Positions 1-7,648 of a stretch of 42,740 bases of DNA are shown in pieces. Position 1 is the stretch's first letter; every line of letters begins with the position of its first letter. The stretch is from CAZNLL01 sp964573885 (GTDB lineage: Bacteria; Desulfobacterota; DSM-4660; Desulfatiglandales; Desulfatiglandaceae). Under the pieces are notes generated by a model that was not told the origin of the DNA, made no database searches, and worked only from the letters and a program-made list of their open reading frames with translations. The position numbers and the translations under genes were made by a program. The DNA is taken from contig CAZNLL010000017.1 of NCBI GenBank assembly GCA_964573885.1, positions 1 through 42,740 on the forward strand. Reading direction: 5' to 3'.

Positions 1-1005
1 CGGCGAAGGCTTTACCAAGGGATCGGCCGGGGGGATTACAATGTGATTATCGGAACCCAAGCCCTGATTCAGGAAGGACTGGCCTTTGCCGGGCTGGGCC
101 TCGTCATCATTGATGAACAGCACCGCTTTGGGGTAAGACAGCGCGCCCTATTGGGCCGAAAGGGTGAGAACGCCCATGTCCTGGTTATGACGGCCACCCC
201 CATTCCCCGGACCCTGGCTCTCACCCTTTACGCCGATCTGGAACTCTCAGTGATCAGGGAATATCCGGCGGGACGTCGGCCTGTGATCACCCACTTGGTG
301 GGGGAAGCAAAGAAAAGAGAAATCTACCGGGTGGTCAAGGATTGTTTGACCCGGGAAGAGCAGGTCATGGTTGTATGTCCCGTTATCGAAGGATCTCAGG
401 ACCTGGATCTGAAAAACGCCCTGGACATGCACCGGAAATTAGAGAGGCTTTTTCCCCCGCCCTTTCAGGTGGGTTTGATCCACGGGCGCCTGGCGCCGGA
501 GGAAAAAGACCGGGTTATGGAGCATTTCAGGACCGGAGAAATCCAACTCTTGGTGGGGACCACGGTCATAGAAGTCGGGATCCATGCACCCAAGGCGACA
601 CTCATGGTTGTTGAGCACCCTGAACGCTTCGGGCTCACCCAGCTTCATCAATTAAGGGGCCGGGTGGGAAGGGGACAAAGCCAGGGACGATGCCTGCTGG
701 TGGCTCCCAAAGGGCTGTCGCCGGAAGCCCTTTCAAGGCTTGAGATTCTGGCCCAATGCCATGACGGGTTTGAGATCGCCCAGAGAGACCTGGAACTGCG
801 GGGACAGGGCGAGCTCACGGGGCTCAGGCAGGCAGGGCCCGGGGAACTGGACCTCACAGAGGTTCTGGGGGAACCGGAACTGCTCAGGACCGCACGAAGG
901 GAGGCGGAGCGGGTGGTTGAGGACGATCCCGGCCTCTGCAGGCCGGAAAACAGGAGCCTTGCGCCGCTCATCCGAGGGGACCCCCGGCGGCCCCTGGATC
1001 TATAA
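1..1005 (+). CDS. recG: ATP-dependent DNA helicase RecG, C-terminal part (5' truncated by window edge)
   Basis: RecG is a superfamily-2 helicase that remodels stalled replication forks and Holliday junctions. The reading frame is open from base 1, so the wedge domain and Walker A motif lie outside the window; about 334 residues remain. Visible helicase motifs in order are a DEQH box (motif II, in IIDEQHRFGVRQR), TATPIPRTLAL (motif III), GTTVIEVGI (motif V) and QLRGRVGRG (motif VI). The tail (DLELRGQGELTGLRQAG) is the characteristic RecG C-terminal region. Mfd shares the motor core, but the RecG-type DLELRG..G.GLRQ ending and the stop shortly afterwards favour RecG. It ends about 200 bp before the next gene, with no overlap, so it is probably transcribed separately from the aminotransferase that follows. 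Confidence 0.95.
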   Translation, partial: RRRLYQGIGRGDYNVIIGTQALIQEGLAFAGLGLVIIDEQHRFGVRQRALLGRKGENAHVLVMTATPIPRTLALTLYADLELSVIREYPAGRRPVITHLVGEAKKREIYRVVKDCLTREEQVMVVCPVIEGSQDLDLKNALDMHRKLERLFPPPFQVGLIHGRLAPEEKDRVMEHFRTGEIQLLVGTTVIEVGIHAPKATLMVVEHPERFGLTQLHQLRGRVGRGQSQGRCLLVAPKGLSPEALSRLEILAQCHDGFEIAQRDLELRGQGELTGLRQAGPGELDLTEVLGEPELLRTARREAERVVEDDPGLCRPENRSLAPLIRGDPRRPLDL

Positions 1006-1129
1006 ACCCCGTTATCGCAAACTCATTAAACCACCTTGAGATCTAAATGGGGTAAAAAGAAACGATTATGCCGTTCTGCATCCCAAATCCTTAAGCATAT
1101 TCCATGCAACAACAGGGTAAATAAGAATT

Positions 1130-1157
1130 TTGATTTTTTTTATGTGATCTGTAATAA
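1130..1157 (+). promoter_or_regulatory. Candidate sigma70-type promoter for the aminotransferase-hom-apgM group
   Basis: The AT-rich spacer after recG holds TTGATT at 1130-1135 and TAATAA at 1152-1157 with a 16-bp spacer, about 50 bp before the ribosome binding site at 1193. The match is moderate and rests only on sequence similarity to the consensus; TATAAA at 1159-1164 is an alternative -10. Nothing else is recognisable in this spacer. Confidence 0.35.
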
Positions 1158-1207
1158 TTATAAATTTATGGTTTTCTAACCCAAACTTGTACAAGGAGAT
1201 GTGGCCG

Positions 1208-2374
1208 ATGCAAGAATTTAGGCGGATGAGTCGCCTGCCCCCTTATGTGTTCACCATCGTAAACGACATCAAGATGGAAGCCAGGCGCAGGGGGGAGGAC
1301 ATCGTGGATTTGGGCATGGGTAATCCCGATATACCAACCCCCCGGCATATTGTGGATAAGTTGATCGAGGCCGCTGAGAAGGGTCACAATCACCGGTATT
1401 CCGCCTCCAAAGGGATTACCAAACTGAGACACGCCATCTGTGACTGGTATAAGAGGCGTTTTGATGTGGACCTGGACCCGGATGAAGAGGCCATTGTCAC
1501 CATCGGAGCCAAAGAGGGCCTCTCTCACCTGGTGTTGGCCACCATCAGCCCGGGAGATGTGGTTTTTTCCCCGAACCCCACCTATCCCATTCATCCCTAC
1601 TCGGTGATCATCGCCGGAGGGGATCTCCGGAGCATCCCTATCGGACCGGGAAGGGATTTTTTCGAGGACCTGTTGACCGCAACCAAACAGACCTGGCCCA
1701 ATCCCAAGATGCTGATTATTTCCTACCCCCATAATCCTACCACCGCGGTGGTGGAACTGGACTTTTTCGAAAAGATCGTGGATTTCTGCCGGGAGCATGA
1801 CATGATTGTGGTTCACGATTTTGCCTATGCAGACCTGGTCTTTGACGGGTACAAGCCTCCCAGTTTTCTCCAGGTTCCCGGAGCCAAAGAGGTGGGCGTG
1901 GAGCTTTTCAGCCTTTCCAAAAGCTATTCCATGCCCGGGTGGCGCGTGGGTTTTTGCGTGGGAAATCCCCATCTGGTGGCCGCCCTCAGAAGGATCAAGA
2001 GTTACCTGGATTATGGGGTGTTTCAGCCCATCCAGATCGCGGCTATTATCGCCCTCAACGGCCCCTATGACTGCGTGGAGGAGATCGTGGACACCTACCG
2101 CGAGCGCCGGGACGTACTGGTGGACGGTTTGAACCGCATCGGGTGGTCCATAGAAAAACCAAAGGGGACCATGTTTGTGTGGGGCAGGATCCCGGAACAG
2201 TTCAGGTCCATGGGTTCTGTGGAGTTCTCCAAAATGCTCATCGAGAAGGCCAAGGTGGCCGTGTCTCCGGGTATCGGCTTTGGAGAATACGGGGATGACT
2301 ATGTGCGTTTCGCCCTCGTGGAAAACCCCCACCGCACCAGGCAGGCCATCAGGGGGATCAAGCAGATATTCTAG
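1208..2374 (+). CDS. PLP-dependent class I/II aminotransferase (AlaC / LL-diaminopimelate aminotransferase-like)
   Basis: A 388-residue fold-type I aminotransferase of the group annotated as alanine (AlaC-type) or LL-diaminopimelate aminotransferases, transferring amino groups between an amino acid and a 2-oxo acid. Visible features are the N-terminal IVDLGMGNPDIPTP segment, the SYPHNPTTAVV loop, the Asp/Tyr pair in VVHDFAYADLVFDG that contacts the PLP ring, the Schiff-base lysine at about residue 238 (SLSKSYSMPGWRVGF) and a C-terminal YVRFALVEN arginine that binds carboxylate. I chose ATG 1208 because AAGGAG (1193-1198) lies 9 nt upstream; a TTG at 1187 and an ATG at 1199 are in frame but sit before or on the ribosome binding site. 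It is followed 41 bp later by homoserine dehydrogenase, which suggests a role in aspartate- or alanine-family amino acid synthesis. The exact substrate cannot be read from sequence. Confidence 0.85.
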   Translation: MQEFRRMSRLPPYVFTIVNDIKMEARRRGEDIVDLGMGNPDIPTPRHIVDKLIEAAEKGHNHRYSASKGITKLRHAICDWYKRRFDVDLDPDEEAIVTIGAKEGLSHLVLATISPGDVVFSPNPTYPIHPYSVIIAGGDLRSIPIGPGRDFFEDLLTATKQTWPNPKMLIISYPHNPTTAVVELDFFEKIVDFCREHDMIVVHDFAYADLVFDGYKPPSFLQVPGAKEVGVELFSLSKSYSMPGWRVGFCVGNPHLVAALRRIKSYLDYGVFQPIQIAAIIALNGPYDCVEEIVDTYRERRDVLVDGLNRIGWSIEKPKGTMFVWGRIPEQFRSMGSVEFSKMLIEKAKVAVSPGIGFGEYGDDYVRFALVENPHRTRQAIRGIKQIF

Positions 2375-2415
2375 GCGTTCAGGGGGCCGCATCAATCCAG
2401 GGGGAGAGGATCGGC

Positions 2416-3741
2416 ATGTTACGCATCAACGTGGGGATCATTGGATTCGGGACCGTGGGCTCCGGGACCTATGAGGTGCTCACCGGGAACCAGGACCTGA
2501 TTACAAGGCGGGTGGGTGCGGAAGTCAGGGTGAGGCGGATCGCGGATATAGACACGCACACAGACAGGGGGGTGCCTGTAAGCCCTGGACTTCTGACCGC
2601 GGAGGCCATGGAGGTCATTGAGGACCCTGAGATCCATGTGGTGGTGGAGCTTATAGGGGGACTGGACAGGGCCAGGGAGTACATCCTGGCGGCCATGGAA
2701 AGGGGCAAGCATGTGGTGACCGCCAACAAGGCCCTCCTGGCGGAGAAAGGGACCGAGATCTTCGAGACCGCGGCGAGAAAGGGTGTGGCTCTGGCCTTCG
2801 AGGCCAGTGTGGGAGGGGGAATCCCGGTTATCCGGGCCATGCGGGAAGGTTTGGCGGCCAACCGAATCGAGACCATTATGGGTATTCTCAACGGCACTTC
2901 CAATTATATCCTGACCCGAATGACCCAGGAGGGGCTTCCCTACCGGGAGGCGGTCAAGGAGGCCGTGGCCCTGGGCTATGCAGAGGATCCTCCCACCCTG
3001 GATGTAAACGGAACAGACGCGGCTCACAAACTGGGCATCCTCATATCCATCGCCTACGGGCAGGCCGTGCCCTTTGAAGAGATCTACCGGGAGGGCATCG
3101 ATCGGCTGACGCCGGAAGATATCCAGTTCGTCCGGGAATTCGGGTACTCTTTGAAACTCCTGGCCGTGGCAAGGGATATGGGAGGGCAGGTGGAAGCAAG
3201 GGTTCACCCCGCCCTGATCCCTCAAGGCCATATCCTGGCCAACGTGAACGGGGCCTATAACGCCATTTACCTGGAAGGCGATTTCGTAGGCCCCAACCTT
3301 TTCTATGGACTGGGGGCCGGAAAGAGACCTACAGGGAGTGCGGTGGTCTCCGATATCATGGCCCTGGCAAGGCACATCAGGCAGGGACTGAAGACCCCCC
3401 TGCCCCCCTTGGCCCATGTGGAACCTTCCCGGAGAGAGATTGTGATCCGGCCGCTCAAGGACCTGGTTGCGGCTTACTATTTCCGGTTTTCAGCCCTGGA
3501 TAAACCCGGCGTCCTTTCAAAGATCGCGGGAATTTTGGGGGAACACCAGATCAGTATTTCTTCGGTGATCCAGAAGGGGCGGGACCTGAAAGGGTCCGTC
3601 CCCATTGTGATGCTTACCCACGAGGCCCGGGAAAGCAATGTGCAGGAGGCCATTTCATTGATAGACAGATTGGACGTCCTCACGGATGGGACGGTCATTG
3701 TTCGTGTGGAAGGGGAATCGAGTGGCGGGACAGGGGCCTGA
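2416..3741 (+). CDS. hom: Homoserine dehydrogenase with C-terminal ACT domain
   Basis: Catalyses NAD(P)H-dependent reduction of aspartate semialdehyde to homoserine, the branch towards threonine and methionine. The 441-residue protein has the dinucleotide fold at the N-terminus (IIGFGTVGSGTYEVL), the VVELIGG and VTANKALLA segments, the family signature around LNGTSNYILTRM, and the DAAHKLGIL catalytic region. Residues from about 350 (YYFRFSALDKPGVLSKIAGILGE) form an ACT domain, which in this family usually mediates feedback inhibition by threonine. Length and order match the monofunctional enzyme of about 430-440 residues. A GGGGAGAGG ribosome binding site lies 7-15 nt before the ATG. The 3' end overlaps the start of the phosphoglycerate mutase gene, which indicates translational coupling. 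Confidence 0.96.
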   Translation: MLRINVGIIGFGTVGSGTYEVLTGNQDLITRRVGAEVRVRRIADIDTHTDRGVPVSPGLLTAEAMEVIEDPEIHVVVELIGGLDRAREYILAAMERGKHVVTANKALLAEKGTEIFETAARKGVALAFEASVGGGIPVIRAMREGLAANRIETIMGILNGTSNYILTRMTQEGLPYREAVKEAVALGYAEDPPTLDVNGTDAAHKLGILISIAYGQAVPFEEIYREGIDRLTPEDIQFVREFGYSLKLLAVARDMGGQVEARVHPALIPQGHILANVNGAYNAIYLEGDFVGPNLFYGLGAGKRPTGSAVVSDIMALARHIRQGLKTPLPPLAHVEPSRREIVIRPLKDLVAAYYFRFSALDKPGVLSKIAGILGEHQISISSVIQKGRDLKGSVPIVMLTHEARESNVQEAISLIDRLDVLTDGTVIVRVEGESSGGTGA

Positions 3742-4948
3742 GGGGATCAAATACGTGGTGCTCATAGGGGATGGAATGGCCGATTATCCCCTGAGAGAAC
3801 TGGATGGAAGGACGCCTTTGGAAGCGGCCCATACCCCCCACATGGATCGCATCGCGGCCTGCGGTCTGGGGCTTGCCCGGACCATTCCCGCAGGTATGGA
3901 GCCGGGCAGTGATGTGGCCAACCTGTCTCTCCTGGGGTATGATCCCTCCATCTATCATACCGGCCGCGCCCCCCTGGAGGCGGCCAGCATGGGTGTGGAA
4001 CTCCTTGCCCGTGATGTGGCCTTTCGCATGAACCTGGTTACCCTGGAGCACAGATCGGAGCACGAAATCCTCATGAAGAGCCACAGCTCAGGGGATATCA
4101 CCACCCAAGAGGCGAAGCCCCTGGTGGAGAGCCTGGGCCGGGCCATGACACGGCCCGGTGTGGCCATTTACCCCGGGGTGGCCTATCGGCATCTTCTGGT
4201 GTGGGACCAGGGACCCGAAAAGGCCCACACCATCCCGCCCCATGATGTGCTGGATCAAAATATGGCCCCCTACCTTAATCATTCTGGAGACAATCCCATT
4301 CCGGGCCTGATTCGTCTTTCCTGGGGTATTTTAGAGGGAGAGCCGGTCAACAGGCAGAGAAGGAGCAGCGGTCTCCAGGAGGCTAATTCCATCTGGCTTT
4401 GGGGGCAGGGCAAGGCCCCGAAGTTCCCTTCCTTTTATGAAAAATACGGCCTCCACGGCGGGGTTGTCTCCGCGGTGGACCTCCTGAAGGGGATAGGCAT
4501 TTACGCCGGCTTTGAGCCCGTCCATGTGGCCGGGGCCACCGGGTACCTGGACACCAATTATCGCGGCAAGGCGGAGGAGGCCCTTAAGGCGCTGGAGCGT
4601 CTGGATTTTATGTTTGTCCATGTGGAGGCCCCGGACGAGGCGGGCCATAACGGCAGTTATCAAGAAAAGATTCAGGCCATTGAGGCCTTTGATGAAAAGG
4701 TGGTGGGAGGGATCCTTGAATGCCTGTCCCGTTTTGATGATTACCGGGTCATGGTGGCCAGCGACCATCTGACCCCGGTGATCAAGAAGACCCATACGGC
4801 TGAACCGACGCCTTTTGCCTGGGGGAGCCGCAGGCAGCTCGAATCGCGGACCGGGGGCCCGGGCTTTCATGAAGGGAACGCCGGGGACTCGGGCCTCTTT
4901 TTTGAAAGGGGTTTTGACCTCATGCCTGCCTTTCTGGGCCTCGCTTAA
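3722..4948 (+). CDS. apgM: 2,3-bisphosphoglycerate-independent phosphoglycerate mutase, archaeal type
   Basis: Interconverts 3- and 2-phosphoglycerate using a metal-bound phosphoserine intermediate; a member of the alkaline-phosphatase superfamily (ApgM/COG3635 type, about 400 residues) rather than GpmI. Visible features are YVVLIGDGMADYP (metal-binding Asp), the PGSDVANLSLLGYDP block with the nucleophilic serine, DTNYRGKAEEAL, and the C-terminal HVEAPDEAGHNG and ASDHLTPV metal ligands. I chose GTG 3722 because the family normally begins just before this K-Y-V-V-L-I-G-D-G block and an AAGGGG ribosome binding site precedes it; an ATG at 3686 would add 12 residues inside hom. The gene overlaps hom by 20 bp. 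Related anaerobes often place it beside homoserine dehydrogenase, where it is sometimes annotated as a proposed homoserine kinase; the sequence does not settle which activity applies. Confidence 0.9.
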   Translation: MAGQGPEGIKYVVLIGDGMADYPLRELDGRTPLEAAHTPHMDRIAACGLGLARTIPAGMEPGSDVANLSLLGYDPSIYHTGRAPLEAASMGVELLARDVAFRMNLVTLEHRSEHEILMKSHSSGDITTQEAKPLVESLGRAMTRPGVAIYPGVAYRHLLVWDQGPEKAHTIPPHDVLDQNMAPYLNHSGDNPIPGLIRLSWGILEGEPVNRQRRSSGLQEANSIWLWGQGKAPKFPSFYEKYGLHGGVVSAVDLLKGIGIYAGFEPVHVAGATGYLDTNYRGKAEEALKALERLDFMFVHVEAPDEAGHNGSYQEKIQAIEAFDEKVVGGILECLSRFDDYRVMVASDHLTPVIKKTHTAEPTPFAWGSRRQLESRTGGPGFHEGNAGDSGLFFERGFDLMPAFLGLA

Positions 4949-5046
4949 GCCCTTGACATGCCCCTTTTTTTTAACTACGTTGCCCGTGGCTGCCGCGACC
5001 TGGAAAGGCGGGACGCAGAAAAAATCCAGAAAAAGGAGATGAAGAG

Positions 5047-5730
5047 ATGAAGATACTTTTTTTCGGCCCGAATGGGAGTGGGAAAGGGACCCAGGGAGCT
5101 ATCGTCAAGGAAAAATATGGCATCCCCCACATTGAGACCGGCGTGATCTTCAGGGAGAATATTTCGCAGGGAACAGAGCTTGGCAAAGAGGCCAAGGCCT
5201 ACATTGACCGGGGCGAACTGGTGCCCGACAGTATTACCGTTCCCATGATTCTGGCCCGCCTCAAAGAGGATGACTGCAAAAACGGCTGGCTCCTGGACGG
5301 TTTTCCAAGAAATCTTGCTCAGGCCCAGGAACTGAACAAGGCCCTCAAAGAGGAGGGCATCGACCTGGATATCGTCATTGAAGTGGTCTTGGACAGGCAG
5401 ATTGCAAAGAACAGGATTATGGGCCGGCGGTTGTGCGTCAACGACAACAACCATCCCAACAACATCTACATTGATGCCATCAAGCCGGACGGTGACAAAT
5501 GCCGTGTCTGCGGGGGGGAGCTCAAGACCCGCTCGGACGACCAGGATGAGGAGGCCATAGATCAGCGCCATAATATTTACTACGATACGGAAACCGGCAC
5601 CATGGCGGCCATCAATTTCTTTAAAGAACTGTCCAAAGAGAACGGTGGCGTTCCTCGCATCATCGAGATAGACGGCCGGCCGGGGGTCAAAGAGGTCTCG
5701 GCCGAACTCATGGGCAAACTGGAAGCCTAA
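5047..5730 (+). CDS. adk: Adenylate kinase with divergent LID
   Basis: Catalyses ATP + AMP to 2 ADP in the cytoplasm. The 227-residue protein has the P-loop GPNGSGKGTQ at residues 8-17, the NMP-binding region (residues 30-60, with DRGELVPDSITVPMI) and the WLLDGFPRNLAQAQ signature at 81-94. The LID starts at RRLC (residue 130) and contains Cys130, His136, Cys152 and Cys155 instead of the common C-X2-C...C-X2-[C/D] zinc set, and is followed by an acidic DDQDEEAIDQR stretch. TGVIFREN replaces the usual TG-D-hydrophobic-hydrophobic-R motif. A strong AAAAGGAG site lies 7 nt before the ATG. The gene stands alone, with an intrinsic terminator 57 bp after the stop. It is clearly an adenylate kinase homologue, but the LID is unusual. 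Confidence 0.92.
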   Translation: MKILFFGPNGSGKGTQGAIVKEKYGIPHIETGVIFRENISQGTELGKEAKAYIDRGELVPDSITVPMILARLKEDDCKNGWLLDGFPRNLAQAQELNKALKEEGIDLDIVIEVVLDRQIAKNRIMGRRLCVNDNNHPNNIYIDAIKPDGDKCRVCGGELKTRSDDQDEEAIDQRHNIYYDTETGTMAAINFFKELSKENGGVPRIIEIDGRPGVKEVSAELMGKLEA

Positions 5731-5786
5731 AGGTTGAGGGCCTTTAAAATCCCATGAATTCCGCCCGGGACCCGGTCCCGGGCCTG

Positions 5787-5813
5787 CGCCTCCGCAAAGG
5801 AGGCGTTCTTGTT
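5787..5813 (+). terminator. Intrinsic terminator after adk
   Basis: A 7-bp perfect GC-rich stem (CGCCTCC / GGAGGCG) with a 5-nt GCAAA loop is followed by TTCTTGTTT. A second, very tight palindrome (CCCGGGACC-C-GGTCCCGGG, 5764-5782) lies just upstream. The position directly after adk supports termination. Confidence 0.65.
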
Positions 5814-5820
5814 TGGGCCT

Positions 5821-6058
5821 CCTATAACCGTTATAATCGTTAGGAACGTTTAGGTCGTTTAGATGGTTGGGATCGTTAGGATTGAGGGTTTGAGAAGTCA
5901 ACGGGTCTGGAGGGAAAGTGATCAGTGTTCAGTGATCAGTAATCAGGTCAATGTTCCGTTGACGCTCTCAGGCAATGGTCTAATACCCAATACCCAGTAC
6001 CCAATACCCAATACCGGCGGCTACGCCCCTTGAATCCTTGAATCCTCGAATCCTGGGA
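5821..6058. repeat. Intergenic mosaic repeat, copy 1 (tandem short tracts)
   Basis: The spacer between adk and the MFS gene is made of short degenerate tandem tracts. Bases 5828-5885 repeat a cgtt(t)agga-like unit (ATCGTTAGGAACG type). Bases 5919-5946 repeat tgatcagt. Bases 5981-6014 repeat 'taatacccaataccca'. Then comes 'ataccggcggctacgcc', and bases 6029-6054 repeat 'cttgaatcc'. The same tracts recur in four other spacers of this window. No gene is visible here. Confidence 0.8.
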
Positions 6059-6066
6059 TCGGTAAT

Positions 6067-7320
6067 ATGACCCCCATGAAATCCCGTGAACGCTACTACG
6101 GCTACGTCATTGTCCTGGCCTGCTTTATCATCCAGGGGGTCGGGGTGGGAAGTTATATCGCCTTTGGCGTCTTTCTGAAGCCTTTGGCCACCGAATTCGA
6201 CTCATCCCGGGCCGCCGTGTCTCTGGCCTCGTCCATGGCTTTTGTCCTCATGGGGTTTCTGGGAATGCTTGTGGGTCACCTGAATGACCGGTTTGGTCCC
6301 CGCATCATTATGGCGGTGACGGGTGTCCTTTACGGCGCCGGCTATATCCTGTTCGCCTGCATTGATTCGGCCTGGCAGCTTTACCTGGTCTACGGTCTGG
6401 TGGTGGGTATAGGCCTTAGTTCCACGGATGTTATCCCCCTGACCACCACCGCCCGGTGGTTCATCTGGCGCCGGGGGATGATGACCGGCCTGGTTAAGGT
6501 GGGTACCGGTGCGGGCCAGCTTATTGTGCCGCTTTTGGCCGGCATCTTTATCACCAATTACGGCTGGCGGTATGCCGCCGTGTTTGTGGGCCTTCTGGTG
6601 CTCGTTTTTGTGACAGGGGCGGGACAATTGCTGCGGCGGGATCCCGCCCAGATGGGACTCTCTCCGGAGGGGGGCGGGCCCTCTTCACCAGGGAGACCCC
6701 CTGTCATGGAAAGCGGTCTGTCTCTTCAGGAGGCCCTGCGAAGCGGTTCCTTCTGGATGGTCTGCACCATGACACTCCTGGTGGTCTTTTGTCTCCTTAT
6801 TATCATGGTGCATATCGTGGCCCATGCCTCGGATATGGGTATCGGGCCCATCAAGGCGGCCGGTGTGTTATCCACTGTGGGCGGGGTGAGCATGGTGGGT
6901 CGGATGGCCACGGGGATGGCCATTGACAGAATCGGCAATAAAACCTCCATGATTCTGTGTTTCATTCTCCTTGTGGCCAGCTTCTTCTGGCTTCAGGTGG
7001 CGGGGGAAATGTGGATGCTCTATGTGTTTGCCGTGGCCTATGGTCTCGCCCACGGCGGGTTTTTCACGGTCATTTCCCCTATTGTGGCGGAGTTATTCGG
7101 CATCCGCTCCCATGGATCCCTTTTCGGCATCGTTGCTTTCAGCGGCACGGTGGGGGGCGCAGTGGGGCCGGTGCTGGCCGGGCATATATTTGATATGACA
7201 GGCAGTTACAGGTTGGTTTTTCTGCTCCTTACCGGTGTGAGTCTGGTGGCCCTGGGCATAACACTGCTTTTGAAACCGGCGGTTTCCCATGAAAATGAGA
7301 GGGCCGGAACCCCTGCCTAG
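6067..7320 (+). CDS. MFS transporter, monocarboxylate / oxalate-formate antiporter-like
   Basis: A 417-residue integral membrane carrier of the major facilitator superfamily with twelve predicted hydrophobic segments. The N-terminal RYYGYVIVLACFIIQG opening and SYIAFGVFLKPLATEFDSSRAAVSLA segment are typical of the oxalate:formate antiporter / monocarboxylate transporter branch. Motif A appears as GHLNDRFGPR between helices 2 and 3, and a matching MAIDRIGNK loop lies in the second half. The central loop (about residues 195-220) is polar and carries a short Ser/Pro-rich stretch. A small organic acid is the likely substrate, but the sequence does not identify it. The gene is monocistronic, lying between a repeat-filled spacer and a tRNA on the other strand. 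The ribosome binding site before ATG 6067 is weak, and an in-frame ATG three codons later is possible. Confidence 0.85.
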   Translation: MTPMKSRERYYGYVIVLACFIIQGVGVGSYIAFGVFLKPLATEFDSSRAAVSLASSMAFVLMGFLGMLVGHLNDRFGPRIIMAVTGVLYGAGYILFACIDSAWQLYLVYGLVVGIGLSSTDVIPLTTTARWFIWRRGMMTGLVKVGTGAGQLIVPLLAGIFITNYGWRYAAVFVGLLVLVFVTGAGQLLRRDPAQMGLSPEGGGPSSPGRPPVMESGLSLQEALRSGSFWMVCTMTLLVVFCLLIIMVHIVAHASDMGIGPIKAAGVLSTVGGVSMVGRMATGMAIDRIGNKTSMILCFILLVASFFWLQVAGEMWMLYVFAVAYGLAHGGFFTVISPIVAELFGIRSHGSLFGIVAFSGTVGGAVGPVLAGHIFDMTGSYRLVFLLLTGVSLVALGITLLLKPAVSHENERAGTPA

Positions 7321-7363
7321 ACCAGGCATCTGGACCCCGACCCTTTCTTTTGTTCGGCGCTTA

Positions 7364-7440
7364 TGGGGTGAGTGATGGGACTTGAACCCACGACCGCTGG
7401 GGCCACAACCCAGTGCTCTACCAACTGAGCTACACCCACC
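7364..7440 (-). tRNA. tRNA-His (anticodon GTG)
   Basis: Read on the minus strand, a full cloverleaf folds. The 7-bp acceptor stem GTGGGTG pairs with CACTCAC through one G-T wobble. The D-arm is GCTC...GAGC. The anticodon stem CTGGG/CCCAG encloses loop TTGTGGC (anticodon GTG). The T-arm carries TTCAAGT. An extra 5' G (-1) faces discriminator C73, the identity pair of tRNA-His, and the CCA end is encoded (plus-strand TGG at 7364-7366). Confidence 0.97.
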
Positions 7441-7648
7441 ATTTATGCCTATATTTTTAGCACAACACAGAAAAGATTGGCAAGTCCATTATTTTCGCGA
7501 GGCCCGGGGTGAGGACCCTTAGGACCGGGAGGATATAGTCATTTGACTCTGTGCGAAATCTCTCTTATAGTCCAGGCTTGAGGCCATAAGGCCCTGACAC
7601 GACGTCGATCTCAGGAAAACGGGCCCTGAAAAGGAGAATGCGAAGGTT

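Noticed and set aside
1166..2395. A 409-codon open frame on the minus strand across the aminotransferase gene
   Set aside because: It is antisense to a gene with clear catalytic motifs; the translation is rich in His, Gly and Pro and has no recognisable domain, typical of antisense frames in GC-rich DNA.
4953..4976. Promoter before adk (TTGACA at 4953)
   Set aside because: The only -10-like sequence, TTAACT, is 12 bp away, too close for a sigma70 promoter.
5821..6058. CRISPR array in the tandem tracts of the intergenic spacers
   Set aside because: Units are 8-17 bp, degenerate and without unique spacers of regular length; no cas genes are nearby.
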